A model generated the notes under the pieces. It had not been told where the DNA came from. It did not search any database and was given only the letters and a program-made list of their open reading frames with translations. A stretch of DNA of 64,000 nt from Streptomyces aquilus (GTDB lineage Bacteria; Actinomycetota; Actinomycetes; Streptomycetales; Streptomycetaceae). Both the position numbers and the translations under genes were made by a program. Shown here piece by piece: positions 35,750 to 44,000 of the stretch (positions within the stretch are counted from its first letter, which is position 1; every line of letters starts with the position of its first letter). Location: the NCBI RefSeq assembly GCF_003955715.1, contig NZ_CP034463.1, forward strand, positions 3,100,001-3,164,000, read 5' to 3'.

Positions 35750-35790
35750 TACTCCGGCCGCAGTACGCCGGGGTGGAGTTCACTCCACCC
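35750..35790 (-). promoter_or_regulatory. Symmetric sites between response regulator and RND exporter genes
   Basis: A near-perfect 20-base palindrome (gggtggagt-tc-actccaccc, 35771-35790) covers the response-regulator stop codon. A 16-base palindrome with one mismatched pair (tactccggccgcagta, 35750-35765) lies beside it. The first may be a terminator hairpin, the second an operator upstream of the exporter gene. Neither assignment is proven. Confidence 0.4.
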
Positions 35791-36463
35791 TTGGACGTAC
35801 CAGCCCCGACTCGTAGGCGATCACCACCAGCTGCGCCCGGTCCCGCGCGCCCAGTTTCGCCATGGCCCGGTTGACGTGCGTCTTCACGGTCAGCGGGCTG
35901 ACTTCGAGCCGCTCGGCGATCTCGTCGTTGGAGTGCCCGCCGGCGACCTGGACGAGCACCTCCCGCTCCCGCACGGTCAGTGCCTCCAGACGGGCGGTGC
36001 GGGCGGGGTCGGCGGTCTCGTCGGCGCCGTCGCCCTGGGCGAGGAAGCGGGCGATGAGGCCCTTGGTTGCGGCCGGGGACAACAGGGCCTCGCCGCCGGC
36101 CGCGATCCGGATCGCGCTGAGCAGCTCCTCGGGCTCGCTGCCCTTGCCGAGGAAGCCGGAGGCGCCGGCCCGCAGCGACTGCACCACGTAGTCGTCGACC
36201 TCGAACGTCGTCAGGATCACCACGCGGACCTGGGCGAGGGAGGGGTCCTCGCTGATCATGCGGGTGGCGGCGAGACCGTCGGTGCCGGGCATCCGGATGT
36301 CCATCAGCACGACGTCGGCCCGCTCCTCCTTGGCCAGCCGCACGGCCTCCGCCCCGTCGGAGGCCTCCCCCACGACCTCCATGTCGGGCTCGGAGTCGAC
36401 GAGCACGCGGAAGGCGCTGCGCAGCAGGGCCTGGTCGTCGGCGAGCAGGACGCGGATGGTCAT
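35780..36463 (-). CDS. NarL/FixJ family response regulator
   Basis: A 227-residue two-domain regulator. The receiver domain (~1-120) has the phospho-Asp in DVVLMDIRMPGTDG (about residue 54), and Lys follows in GKGSEPEEL. The C-terminal LuxR-type helix-turn-helix is LTVREREVLVQVAGGHSNDE to KTHVNRAMAKLGARDR (~155-215). It pairs with the histidine kinase upstream on the same strand (127-bp gap) and probably controls the RND exporter downstream. Start ATG 36463. Confidence 0.93.
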   Translation of the reverse strand: MTIRVLLADDQALLRSAFRVLVDSEPDMEVVGEASDGAEAVRLAKEERADVVLMDIRMPGTDGLAATRMISEDPSLAQVRVVILTTFEVDDYVVQSLRAGASGFLGKGSEPEELLSAIRIAAGGEALLSPAATKGLIARFLAQGDGADETADPARTARLEALTVREREVLVQVAGGHSNDEIAERLEVSPLTVKTHVNRAMAKLGARDRAQLVVIAYESGLVRPRVE

Positions 36464-36590
36464 ACGGGGTCCTCTGCGGCAGGGGGTTCGGTCGCGGCGA
36501 GATGCCGGACGGCGGCGGGGGTCTCGGTTGCGGCGGAAGGCTCGGTGCTACGACAACTGCCGCGCGGTGCGCCAGAGTTCCGCGAGTCGC

Positions 36591-37844
36591 TCATACGGTG
36601 TCGGGAGACCCGCGGCCGCGGGTCTTGACCGGCAGGATCGCATGGACGCGGAAGCCGCCGCCGTAACGGGGACCGGTGGTGAGGGTGCCGCGCAGGGCGG
36701 TGACCCGCTCCCGCATGCCGAGCAGCCCGTGCCCGCCGCCGTCCGCGGGTTCCTCCTCGCCGGCTCCGTTGTCGAGGACGGTGATCTCGATGTTCGGTCC
36801 CACGCGGACGACGCTGACCTCGGCCTTGGCCTCGCCGCCCGCGTGCTTCTGGACGTTGGTGAGGGCTTCCTGGATGACCCGGTAGGCGGCCAGGTCGACG
36901 GCGGCGGGCAGGGTGGTGCCGGCGTCGGCGCGGGCGACCTCGACATGCAGGCCGGCGCTGCGGAAGGTGCCGACGAGTTCGTCGAGGCGGTCGAGGCCGG
37001 GGGCGGGCTCGGTCGGGGCCTCGGGGTCGCCGGACTGCCGGAGCAGACCGACGGTGGCGCGGAGTTCGTTGAGCGCGGAGCGGCTGGCCTCGCGCACATG
37101 GGACAGCGCCTCCTTGGCCTGGTCGGGGCGCTTGTCCATGACGTGCGCGGCGACGCCCGCCTGGACGTTGACCAGGGCGATGTGATGGGCGACGACGTCG
37201 TGCAGATCGCGGGCGATCCGCAGCCGCTCCTCGGCGACGCGGCGGCGGGCCTCCTCCTCGCGGGTGCGTTCCGCCTTCTCGGCGCGGTCCTGGATGGCCT
37301 GCACGAAGGCGCGGCGGCTGCGGACCGCGTCGCCCGCGGTGGCGCCGATGCCGGTCCAGGCGAAGATGCCGAGGTTTTCCTGGGCGTACCAGGGCAGCGG
37401 GCCGCCGAGCATGGCGGCGGCGGTGAGGACGGTCATCGTGAGCAGGCCGACCCGCCAGGTGGTGGGACGGTCGGTGGTGGAGGCGACGGTGTAGAGGGCG
37501 ATCACCGCGGACATGGCGACGGGGGCGCGCGGGTCGCCGGTGACGCACTCGACGATCGAGAAGGTGCCGGTGAGGGCGAGGACCGTGATGGGGGCGCGGC
37601 GGCGGAAGACGAGCGCGGCGGCGCTGAGGCCGATGAGGACGAGGCTGAGCGGGTCCGGGGTGCGGATGCCCCAGGTCACTCCGTCGGGGCCGCGGGGGTC
37701 CACGAAGGAGCCGACCACCATGCAGGCGAGGACGCCGACCGCGAGGATCGCGTCCAGCGCCATGGGGTGCGCCTTCAGCTGGTGCCGGACGCGGTCGACG
37801 GTACTCACGTCTGACAAGGTACGGGGCGCCTCCGTGGCCGTCAC
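36591..37844 (-). CDS. Sensor histidine kinase of the NarL-partner (HisKA_3) type
   Basis: A 417-residue membrane kinase. The N-terminal half has about five to six hydrophobic segments with little extracellular sequence, the layout of DesK/NreB-like sensors in Streptomyces. The phospho-His motif is ARDLHDVVAHHIALVN (about residue 215), followed by an ATPase domain with VLDNGAGEEE and a glycine-rich HGLLGMRERV. It phosphorylates the regulator at 35780-36463. It starts with GTG at 37844; a GTG at 37808 is possible. The signal may be membrane stress or a drug, in line with the RND exporter. Confidence 0.9.
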   Translation of the reverse strand: MTATEAPRTLSDVSTVDRVRHQLKAHPMALDAILAVGVLACMVVGSFVDPRGPDGVTWGIRTPDPLSLVLIGLSAAALVFRRRAPITVLALTGTFSIVECVTGDPRAPVAMSAVIALYTVASTTDRPTTWRVGLLTMTVLTAAAMLGGPLPWYAQENLGIFAWTGIGATAGDAVRSRRAFVQAIQDRAEKAERTREEEARRRVAEERLRIARDLHDVVAHHIALVNVQAGVAAHVMDKRPDQAKEALSHVREASRSALNELRATVGLLRQSGDPEAPTEPAPGLDRLDELVGTFRSAGLHVEVARADAGTTLPAAVDLAAYRVIQEALTNVQKHAGGEAKAEVSVVRVGPNIEITVLDNGAGEEEPADGGGHGLLGMRERVTALRGTLTTGPRYGGGFRVHAILPVKTRGRGSPDTV

Positions 37845-37877
37845 CGGGGGCTCCCGCCCCCGGACAGCGCTAAGAAG

Positions 37878-38156
37878 TCACCCCGGGATCAACCCGTCGT
37901 CGCTGAGCATCTCCCTGACCTCGTCCAGCGTCGCGTCCGGGGACGGGAGGATGAGGTCCGAAGGTTCCAGGGAGTCGTCCGGCACCGGGTCGCCGAGCTC
38001 CCTGACCTTGGCCAGGAGGGCGTCGAAGGTGCGGCGGAAGCCGGGGCCGTCGCCGTTCTCCATCTCGGCCAACAGCTCGTCGTCCAGCTTGTTCAGCTCG
38101 GTGAGGTGGCTGTCAGCCAGCCTCACCTGCCCCTCCCCCATGATCCGTACGATCAT
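37878..38156 (-). CDS. PspA-associated protein PspAA
   Basis: A 92-residue soluble acidic protein that matches the small PspAA family found next to pspA in Actinobacteria (MIVRIMGEGQVRLADSHLTE to DDGLIPG). It lies 32 bp after pspA on the same strand and is expected to be cotranscribed and to act with PspA in the envelope stress response. It is a distinct fold from PspB and PspC, which are not nearby. The start is well placed. Confidence 0.82.
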   Translation of the reverse strand: MIVRIMGEGQVRLADSHLTELNKLDDELLAEMENGDGPGFRRTFDALLAKVRELGDPVPDDSLEPSDLILPSPDATLDEVREMLSDDGLIPG

Positions 38157-38188
38157 GTCGCCCTCCTAGGCGTGGGCCCCGCCGTCCG

Positions 38189-38983
38189 TCACTGCTTGTC
38201 GAAGCGCGGGGTGTCCTGCGGCTGCTGCTGGGACTGCGACTGGCTCGTGCCACCCTCGATGGCCTGCTGGGAGGAGGAGCCTCCGGCCAGCTCGGCCTTC
38301 ATGCGCTGCAGTTCCAGCTCTACATCCGTACCACCGGAGAGCCGGTCCAGCTCGGCCTGGATGTCGTCCTTGTGCATGCCGGACTGGTCGTCGAGGGCGC
38401 CGGAGGCGAGGAGTTCGTCGATGGCGCCGGCGCGGGCCTGGAGCTGGGCCGTCTTGTCCTCGGCGCGCTGGATGGCCATGCCCACGTCGCCCATCTCCTC
38501 GGAGATGCCGGAGAAGGCCTCGCCGATCCGGGTCTGGGCCTGGGCCGCCGTGTAGGTGGCCTTGATGGTCTCCTTCTTCGTCCGGAAGGCGTCGACCTTG
38601 GCCTGGAGCCGCTGGGCCGCCAGGGTGAGCTTCTCCTCCTCGCCCTGGAGCGTCGCGTGCTGGGTCTCCAGGTCCGTGACCTGCTGCTGGAGGGCGGCCC
38701 GGCGGGACAGTGCCTCGCGGGCGAGGTCCTCACGGCCGAGCGCGAGCGCCTTGCGGCCCTGGTCCTCCAGCTTGGAGGACTGCGACTGCAGCTGGTTCAG
38801 CTGGAGTTCCAGGCGCTTGCGGGACGTGGCCACGTCGGCCACCCCGCGGCGGACCTTCTGGAGCAGCTCCAGCTGTTTCTGGTACGAGTAATCGAGGGTT
38901 TCGCGAGGGTCCTCGGCCCGGTCAAGGGCCTTGTTCGCCTTCGCGCGGAAGATCATCCCCATACGCTTCATGACACCGCTCAT
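38189..38983 (-). CDS. pspA: PspA/IM30 family envelope stress protein
   Basis: A 264-residue ESCRT-III-like protein made almost wholly of long helices (coiled coil ~25-190) with the N-terminal MKRMGMIFRAKANKALDRAE amphipathic region. The C-terminus (~225-264) is Gln/Ser-rich and disordered. PspA assembles at damaged membranes to protect the proton motive force. I chose the ATG at 38983 because the family starts a few residues before MKRMG. The nearby two-component system and RND pump also fit membrane stress, though no operon links them. Confidence 0.93.
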   Translation of the reverse strand: MSGVMKRMGMIFRAKANKALDRAEDPRETLDYSYQKQLELLQKVRRGVADVATSRKRLELQLNQLQSQSSKLEDQGRKALALGREDLAREALSRRAALQQQVTDLETQHATLQGEEEKLTLAAQRLQAKVDAFRTKKETIKATYTAAQAQTRIGEAFSGISEEMGDVGMAIQRAEDKTAQLQARAGAIDELLASGALDDQSGMHKDDIQAELDRLSGGTDVELELQRMKAELAGGSSSQQAIEGGTSQSQSQQQPQDTPRFDKQ

Positions 38984-39263
38984 GGGCTTCGCGCGCCCCC
39001 TTCTGACGGACTCCAGCTCCAGCTCTGCGACAGAACCCACAGTACGGGCCCTGCATCCATTGACGCACTGTTCGGGGACGGATGCGCTCATCCCCAAGGA
39101 CGACTGCCCCAGGCCTTGCTCCGGCGTGAGGAGTAGGTGACCTTCAGGGTGAGCAGTCGGTCACCGGACGTCCCCTCTGTCCCCCTACATGACGACTGGT
39201 GTTGCCGGATCGTTCCCCACCGGGCTGGGGTCCAACCCCGGGCACCCCGTACCCTTGGGTTTT

Positions 39264-39863
39264 GTGTTCCGTAGCCGTGCCACCAAGGAAGAGAAGGCCA
39301 CCGCCGCCCAGGCCCCGGTGACCGACTCCAAGCAGCCCCGCGATCCGCAGGCCCCCAAGGGTCGCCCCACTCCCAAGCGGAGTGAGGCGCAGTCCCAGCG
39401 CCGCAGCGTCGCCAACACGTCGATGACGCGCAAGGACGCCGCCCGGCGCCAGCGCGACGAGCGTCGTGCCGCGATGGAGAGGCAGCGCCAGGCGCTGGCC
39501 GGCGGCGACGAGCGGTACCTGCCCGCGCGTGACAAGGGCCCGGTCCGCAAGCTCGCCCGCGACACCATCGACGCGCGGTTCAACGTGGCGGAGTTCTTCC
39601 TGCCGATGGCCGTGATCATCCTCGTGCTGAGCATGGTGCAGGTGGGCTCGCTCCAGAGCATCGCGCTGCTGCTGTGGCTCGTCGTGATCGTGCTGATCGT
39701 GCTCGACTCGATCCTCACCGCCTTCCGCCTGAAGAAGCGGCTCGCCGAGCGCTTCCCGGACCACAACCGGAAGGGCGCGGTGGCCTACGCCCTCATGCGC
39801 TCCCTCCAGATGCGCCGGCTCCGGCTGCCCAAGCCGCAGGTCAAGCGCGGAGAGCGGCCCTGA
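39264..39863 (+). CDS. DUF3043 integral membrane protein
   Basis: A 199-residue protein with a long Lys/Arg/Gln-rich N-terminal half (~1-110), two hydrophobic segments (FFLPMAVIILVLSMVQ and IALLLWLVVIVLIVLDS) and a C-terminal basic tail that includes KKRLAERFPDHNRKGAVAYA. This is the DUF3043 family, conserved in Actinobacteria and of unknown role. The GTG at 39264 (VFRSRATKEEK) is used; the open frame reaches 39189. The stop overlaps the CTG start of the next gene, so the two are coupled. Confidence 0.8.
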   Translation: MFRSRATKEEKATAAQAPVTDSKQPRDPQAPKGRPTPKRSEAQSQRRSVANTSMTRKDAARRQRDERRAAMERQRQALAGGDERYLPARDKGPVRKLARDTIDARFNVAEFFLPMAVIILVLSMVQVGSLQSIALLLWLVVIVLIVLDSILTAFRLKKRLAERFPDHNRKGAVAYALMRSLQMRRLRLPKPQVKRGERP

Positions 39864-40645
39864 GCACTACGCCGTTCACCGGGGGCGCGGAAGCCTGGCT
39901 GAACAAGCTGGGCGGACTGCGGGACGTCGTACGACAGGAGCTGGTCGCCCGGCAGCTCGACGAGCAGATAGCGGGACGTTTCCCGGTCGGGCAGCGGCTG
40001 CGCGTGCTCGACGTGGGCATGGGCCAGGGCACGCAGGCGCTGCGTCTGGCCCGGGCCGGTCACCAGGTGACCGGTGTCGAGAAGGACGCGACGATGCTCG
40101 CCGCCGCCCGGGAGTCCCTGGCGGGTGAGCCGGAGGGCATCCGGGAGCGGGTGCGGCTGGTCCAGAGCGACGGCCGGGACACCGGGGTGCACTTCCTGCC
40201 CGGCAGCTTCGACGTGGTGCTGTGCCATGGCGTGCTGATGTACGTCGAGGAGCCGGACGCCCTGCTGGCGGGCCTGGGGCGGATGCTCGCGCCGGGCGGG
40301 CTGGTGTCGCTGCTGGTGCGCAACGCCGACGCGCTGGCCATGCGGCCCGGGCTGTCCGGTGACTGGGCGACGGCTCTCGCCTCCTTCGACACCGTCTCCT
40401 ACACCAACCGTCTCGGCCTCGACGTACGCGCCGACCGGCTCGCCGCGCTGACCGCGACGCTCGCCGGGATCGGGGCGCCGCTCCAGGCCTGGTACGGCGT
40501 ACGGGTCTTCACGGACACCGCGGTGGACGGGGCGGAGATCCCGGCCGACCTGGAGTCGCTGCTGGCGGCCGAGGAGCGGGCCGGGCGGACCGATCCGTAC
40601 CGGGCGGTCGCGGCGCTGCTGCATCTGTGCGGGGTACGGGGCTGA
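39860..40645 (+). CDS. SAM-dependent class I methyltransferase, probable CTG start
   Basis: A 261-residue cytoplasmic methyltransferase with the SAM-binding motif RVLDVGMGQGTQAL, motif II acidic VTGVEKDATM and motif III-IV region FDVVLCHGVLMYVE. The C-terminal part resembles CmoM/SmtA-type enzymes of tRNA or small-molecule methylation, but the substrate is not clear. No ATG, GTG or TTG lies near the expected N-terminus; the CTG at 39860 overlaps the preceding tga stop (CTGA) and has GGAG 7 bases upstream, so it is the probable start. Homologues are often annotated with a later start. Confidence 0.78.
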   Translation: MSTTPFTGGAEAWLNKLGGLRDVVRQELVARQLDEQIAGRFPVGQRLRVLDVGMGQGTQALRLARAGHQVTGVEKDATMLAAARESLAGEPEGIRERVRLVQSDGRDTGVHFLPGSFDVVLCHGVLMYVEEPDALLAGLGRMLAPGGLVSLLVRNADALAMRPGLSGDWATALASFDTVSYTNRLGLDVRADRLAALTATLAGIGAPLQAWYGVRVFTDTAVDGAEIPADLESLLAAEERAGRTDPYRAVAALLHLCGVRG

Positions 40646-40704
40646 GGCGCCCGTTCGGGTGTACAGCACAAGCCGGATATTCACCCTGAAGTGAGACTCG
40701 GGGC

Positions 40705-41784
40705 ATGGACGCTCACCGCCGCCGTGCCCCACGCCTTGTCACGCCCTTCGCCGCGCTCGCCTGTTCCGTCGCGCTGCTCGCCGGATGCTCCGACTCCGGT
40801 TCCTCCGGTTCGGCCGGCGAGCGGCAGGACCCGACCACCCAGGCCGCCGCTCCCGCCGTCGACAACGATCTCCAGGACGCCTACCAGAAGGTCATCAAGC
40901 AGGTCCTGCCGTCGGTCGTGCAGATCCAGGCCTCGGGTGACCTGGGCTCCGGGGTGGTCTACGACGACAAGGGACACATCGTCACCAACGCGCACGTCGT
41001 CGGCAACGAGAAGACCTTCCAGGTCACCACCGCCAACAACGAGAACACCCTGTCTGCGAAGCTCGTCTACTCCTACCCGGAGCAGGACCTCGCCGTCATC
41101 AAGCTGGACAAGGTGCCGGACGGGCTGAGGGCGGCGACGTTCGCGGACTCCTCGAAGGTCCAGGTCGGCCAGATCGTGCTGGCCATGGGCTCGCCGCTCG
41201 GCCTGTCGTCCAGCGTGACGCAGGGCATCGTCTCGGCGACCGGACGGACCGTCACCGAGGGCCGCTCGGACGGCGGTACGGGCGCGACGATCGGCAACAT
41301 GGTGCAGACCTCCGCGGCCATCAACCCCGGCAACAGCGGCGGCGCCCTCGTCAACCTCGACGCGCAGGTCATCGGCATCCCGACGCTCGCCGCGACCGAC
41401 CCCAACTTCGGGAACAGCGCGGCGCCCGGGATCGGGTTCGCCATCCCCGCGTCCATGGTGCGGACGGTCGCCGACCAGATCGTCGAGAACGGCAAGGTCA
41501 CCGACTCGGGCCGGGCCGCGCTCGGCATCACCGGGCGCACGGTCGTCGACGACAGCTTCCAGGCCGCGGGGGTGGCCGTCGTCGAGGTGAAGAGCCGCGG
41601 GGCCGCGGACAAGGCCGGCCTGGAGGCCGGCGACATCATCACCAAGCTGGGTGCCACCGACATCACCACGATCACGTCCCTCTCCGAGGCACTGGCCGCG
41701 GAGTCGCCGGGTGACGAGACGTCGGTGACGTACACGCGGGACGGGGACGTGAAGACGGTGGACGTGACGCTGGGCGAGCAGTGA
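40705..41784 (+). CDS. HtrA/DegP-type trypsin-like serine protease lipoprotein
   Basis: A 359-residue protease. The signal ends in a lipobox (LLAGC, about residue 27). The protease domain has the catalytic triad in TNAHVVG (about His 96), LAVIKLD (about Asp 128) and NPGNSGGAL (about Ser 211). One PDZ domain follows (~265-355). It is expected on the outer face of the membrane, where such proteases degrade misfolded proteins. The gene is monocistronic, with its own terminator at 41786-41819. Upstream spacing to the methyltransferase gene is 59 bp. Confidence 0.92.
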   Translation: MDAHRRRAPRLVTPFAALACSVALLAGCSDSGSSGSAGERQDPTTQAAAPAVDNDLQDAYQKVIKQVLPSVVQIQASGDLGSGVVYDDKGHIVTNAHVVGNEKTFQVTTANNENTLSAKLVYSYPEQDLAVIKLDKVPDGLRAATFADSSKVQVGQIVLAMGSPLGLSSSVTQGIVSATGRTVTEGRSDGGTGATIGNMVQTSAAINPGNSGGALVNLDAQVIGIPTLAATDPNFGNSAAPGIGFAIPASMVRTVADQIVENGKVTDSGRAALGITGRTVVDDSFQAAGVAVVEVKSRGAADKAGLEAGDIITKLGATDITTITSLSEALAAESPGDETSVTYTRDGDVKTVDVTLGEQ

Positions 41785-41785
41785 G

Positions 41786-41819
41786 AAGGGGGCGGCCCGA
41801 GCGGGCCGCCCCCCTTTTT
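41786..41819 (+). terminator. Intrinsic terminator after the HtrA-like gene
   Basis: gggggcggccc (41788-41798) and gggccgccccc (41803-41813) form a perfect 11-bp stem with a 4-base loop, followed by ccttttt. It is the only hairpin in the window with a clear T tract, so it is a textbook rho-independent terminator. It may also serve the convergent small gene. Confidence 0.93.
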
Positions 41820-41826
41820 CCAGGTC

Positions 41827-42039
41827 CTACGCCTCCTCGGCGTGCAGGCTCATCGGACCGTAGATCTTCGTGCCGTCCTCGAAGAGGTGCACCTGATCGG
41901 CGCCGCCCTCGGCGAGGTCCTTCCAGTACTCACCGACCCAGGACTCGGCATCCCCCTGCGTGGTGAACTCCTCGGGCTGCACCGCGGGCTGGACCTCCGT
42001 CCCGTCGGCCTTCTCGAATCGCCACGTCCATGCCGCCAT
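41827..42039 (-). CDS. Small conserved actinobacterial protein
   Basis: A 70-residue soluble acidic protein that starts MAAWTWRFEKADGTEVQP and contains the aromatic motif SWVGEYWKDL. Conserved small proteins of this length and look occur in Actinobacteria, but I know no function for them. The start is well placed, and the gene is convergent with the HtrA-like gene, close to its terminator. It is not obviously coupled to the CobU gene on the other strand, which starts about 110 bp away. Confidence 0.7.
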   Translation of the reverse strand: MAAWTWRFEKADGTEVQPAVQPEEFTTQGDAESWVGEYWKDLAEGGADQVHLFEDGTKIYGPMSLHAEEA

Positions 42040-42147
42040 GTACGCCTCCCAGGTGTGACTGCGTTTCAGAGCCTATTCGGTTGTCCGCGGCTGCGTGGGG
42101 GCATGCAGCGCGCGCATGATCAGAAGTTACCGGCGAAAATCTGTCCT

Positions 42148-43350
42148 GTGGACGTGACTTTGCTCGGTACCGGAGGGCCCTCGGGGCTGCCCCGGCCCTC
42201 CTGCCCCTGTTCCTCTTGTGCTGTCGCGCTCGGTGTCGACGCCCGTGCCGCCACCGCGCTGCTCGTCGACGGGGCGCTCATGCTCGATCTGACGCCCGGT
42301 GTCGCCTTCGCCGCCGCTCGGGCGGGGCATTCGCTCGGGGGCGTACGGCAGGTGCTGTTGTCGCATCCGCACGACGGGCCCGCCGTGGAGGTGCCGGCCG
42401 GACTGCCGCAGCCGGGGCGGGTGCCGGACGGGCGGGAGCTGGCGTTGTTGACGGGGCATCGGGTGCGGGCGGTGGCGATGGACTCGCCCGGCACCGGGTA
42501 CGCGGTGACCGGGCCGGACGGGCAGCGGTTGCTGTATCTGCCGCCGGGGGGCGCTCCGGCGGGGCTGGAGGAGAACGGCACGGACGTCTACGACATGGTC
42601 CTCGCCGATGTCGTGGGGCGGCCGGACGCGCTGGCCAGGCTGCGGGCGGTGGGGGCCGTGGGGCCGACCACCGACGTCGTCGCCGTGCACCTGGACCACG
42701 ACGTGCCGCCGGGCGGCGAGTTGCGGCGCCGGCTCGCGGCGGCGGGCGCGCGGGCCGTACCCGACGGGACGACACTGGCCGTCGGCGCCTACGAGGACGT
42801 ACCGGACGTACCGCGGCGGACGTTGGTGCTGGGCGGGGCGCGGTCCGGGAAGTCGGTGGAGGCCGAGCGGCGGCTGGAGGCCTTCCCGGAGGTGCTGTAC
42901 GTGGCCACCGGCGGGACGCGGAACGGGGACGGGGAGTGGGCGGCGCGGGTCTTCGCGCACCGGGAGCGGCGGCCCGGCTCCTGGCGTACGGCCGAGACCT
43001 GCGACCTGGTGCCGCTGCTCGCCGACGAGGGGCCGCCGCTGCTGATCGACTGTCTGTCGCTGTGGCTGACGGACGCGATGGACGCCGTCGGGGCGTGGGA
43101 CGACGCGGAGTGGGCCGGGGGCGGGGAGCGGGCGCTGCGCAAGCGGGTGCGGGAGTTGACGGACGCGGTGCGGGCGACCCGGCGGACCGTCGTCGCCGTG
43201 TCGAACGAGGTGGGGTCGGGGATCGTGCCCGCCACCGCCTCCGGACGGCGTTACCGGGACGAACTCGGGCGGCTGAACGCGGCGTTCGCCGGGGAGTGCG
43301 AGCAGGTGCTGCTGGTGGTGGCGGGGCAGGCGCTGGTGCTACGGGGCTGA
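42148..43350 (+). CDS. cobU: CobU fused to an N-terminal metallo-beta-lactamase-like domain
   Basis: A 400-residue two-domain protein. Residues ~225-400 are adenosylcobinamide kinase/guanylyltransferase (CobU), with the P-loop GGARSGKS (about residue 228), the HRERRPGSWRTAE guanylylation region and IDCLSLWLTD. Residues 1 to about 220 resemble a PhnP/metallo-beta-lactamase-like fold (LLGTGGPSGLPRPSCPCSSC, SHPHDGPAVE) but lack the full HxHxDH metal motif. The GTG at 42148 is the start; the small ORF frame reaches further up. It makes GDP-cobinamide, which CobS uses, and CobT and CobS are in the same neighbourhood. The N-terminal domain's role is unknown. Confidence 0.88.
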   Translation: MDVTLLGTGGPSGLPRPSCPCSSCAVALGVDARAATALLVDGALMLDLTPGVAFAAARAGHSLGGVRQVLLSHPHDGPAVEVPAGLPQPGRVPDGRELALLTGHRVRAVAMDSPGTGYAVTGPDGQRLLYLPPGGAPAGLEENGTDVYDMVLADVVGRPDALARLRAVGAVGPTTDVVAVHLDHDVPPGGELRRRLAAAGARAVPDGTTLAVGAYEDVPDVPRRTLVLGGARSGKSVEAERRLEAFPEVLYVATGGTRNGDGEWAARVFAHRERRPGSWRTAETCDLVPLLADEGPPLLIDCLSLWLTDAMDAVGAWDDAEWAGGGERALRKRVRELTDAVRATRRTVVAVSNEVGSGIVPATASGRRYRDELGRLNAAFAGECEQVLLVVAGQALVLRG

Positions 43351-43881
43351 GGACTGCGACTGCGACTGCCTGCGGGCGATCACTCGGGTCGTCCTCGACA
43401 GGCGGTCGAGGGCGGGGTGCCGGGTGGGCGGGAGGATCGTGCAGTGCGCGGCTTCGAGTTCCCCGCGGAGCGCGTCGGTGGCTCCCTCGGTCTCCACCAG
43501 CACATGGCCGCCCGGGCGGAGGAACGTCAGGACCGCGCCGAGCTCCGCGACCGGCTTCAGGACGCTGATCACGTCGTAGCGGGCGGTCAGGGCCCGGGTG
43601 AGGTGCGGGGCCGCCGGGGTGCCGAGGTACGCCTCCTCCAGTCGCTCCGCCTCGCGGGCCACGAGCACGGCCGTGGTCGTGTCGAGACCGTCGAAGGAGG
43701 TGTACGGGAACAGCGCCTTGGCCTCGGCCGGGAAGTGGGCCTCGCCGGTGCCGACGTCCAGCCAGCTCTCCGGTTCGGGGTTCAGGCGCAGCATCGCGCG
43801 GGCCGTGGAGCGGTGGCGCCGTCTGCGGTCGAGGTCGGCGAGTCGGGCGCGCAGGCGTTTCATGGGGGCTCCCTGAGACAT
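43339..43881 (-). CDS. Class I SAM-dependent methyltransferase
   Basis: A 180-residue protein with motif I in SWLDVGTGEAHFPA, an aromatic-acidic motif II region (FDGLDTTTAV) and the later LKPVAELGAVLTFLRPGGHV, typical of small class I methyltransferases. The start is the ATG at 43881 (MSQGAPMKRL), with an internal ATG at 43863 as alternative. It overlaps the convergent CobU gene by 12 bp. It is not one of the corrin-ring methyltransferases and its substrate is not known. The C-terminus is Ser/Gln-rich. Confidence 0.72.
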   Translation of the reverse strand: MSQGAPMKRLRARLADLDRRRRHRSTARAMLRLNPEPESWLDVGTGEAHFPAEAKALFPYTSFDGLDTTTAVLVAREAERLEEAYLGTPAAPHLTRALTARYDVISVLKPVAELGAVLTFLRPGGHVLVETEGATDALRGELEAAHCTILPPTRHPALDRLSRTTRVIARRQSQSQSSAP

Positions 43882-44000
43882 ACGACAATCCGCTGCAAAA
43901 CGGAACGTATGGGATCTCGATCTTGGGAGCAACGACGTGCGGTGTGCGTGGTGCCCCGGCGCCGCCGTTCTGTTCGACCGGTGCCGGTACTGTTCGGCGA

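Noticed and set aside
42040..44000. Cobalamin riboswitch for the cobU or cobT genes
   Set aside because: The gaps before cobU (about 108 bases) and cobT (about 119 bases) are too short and lack a recognisable B12-box.
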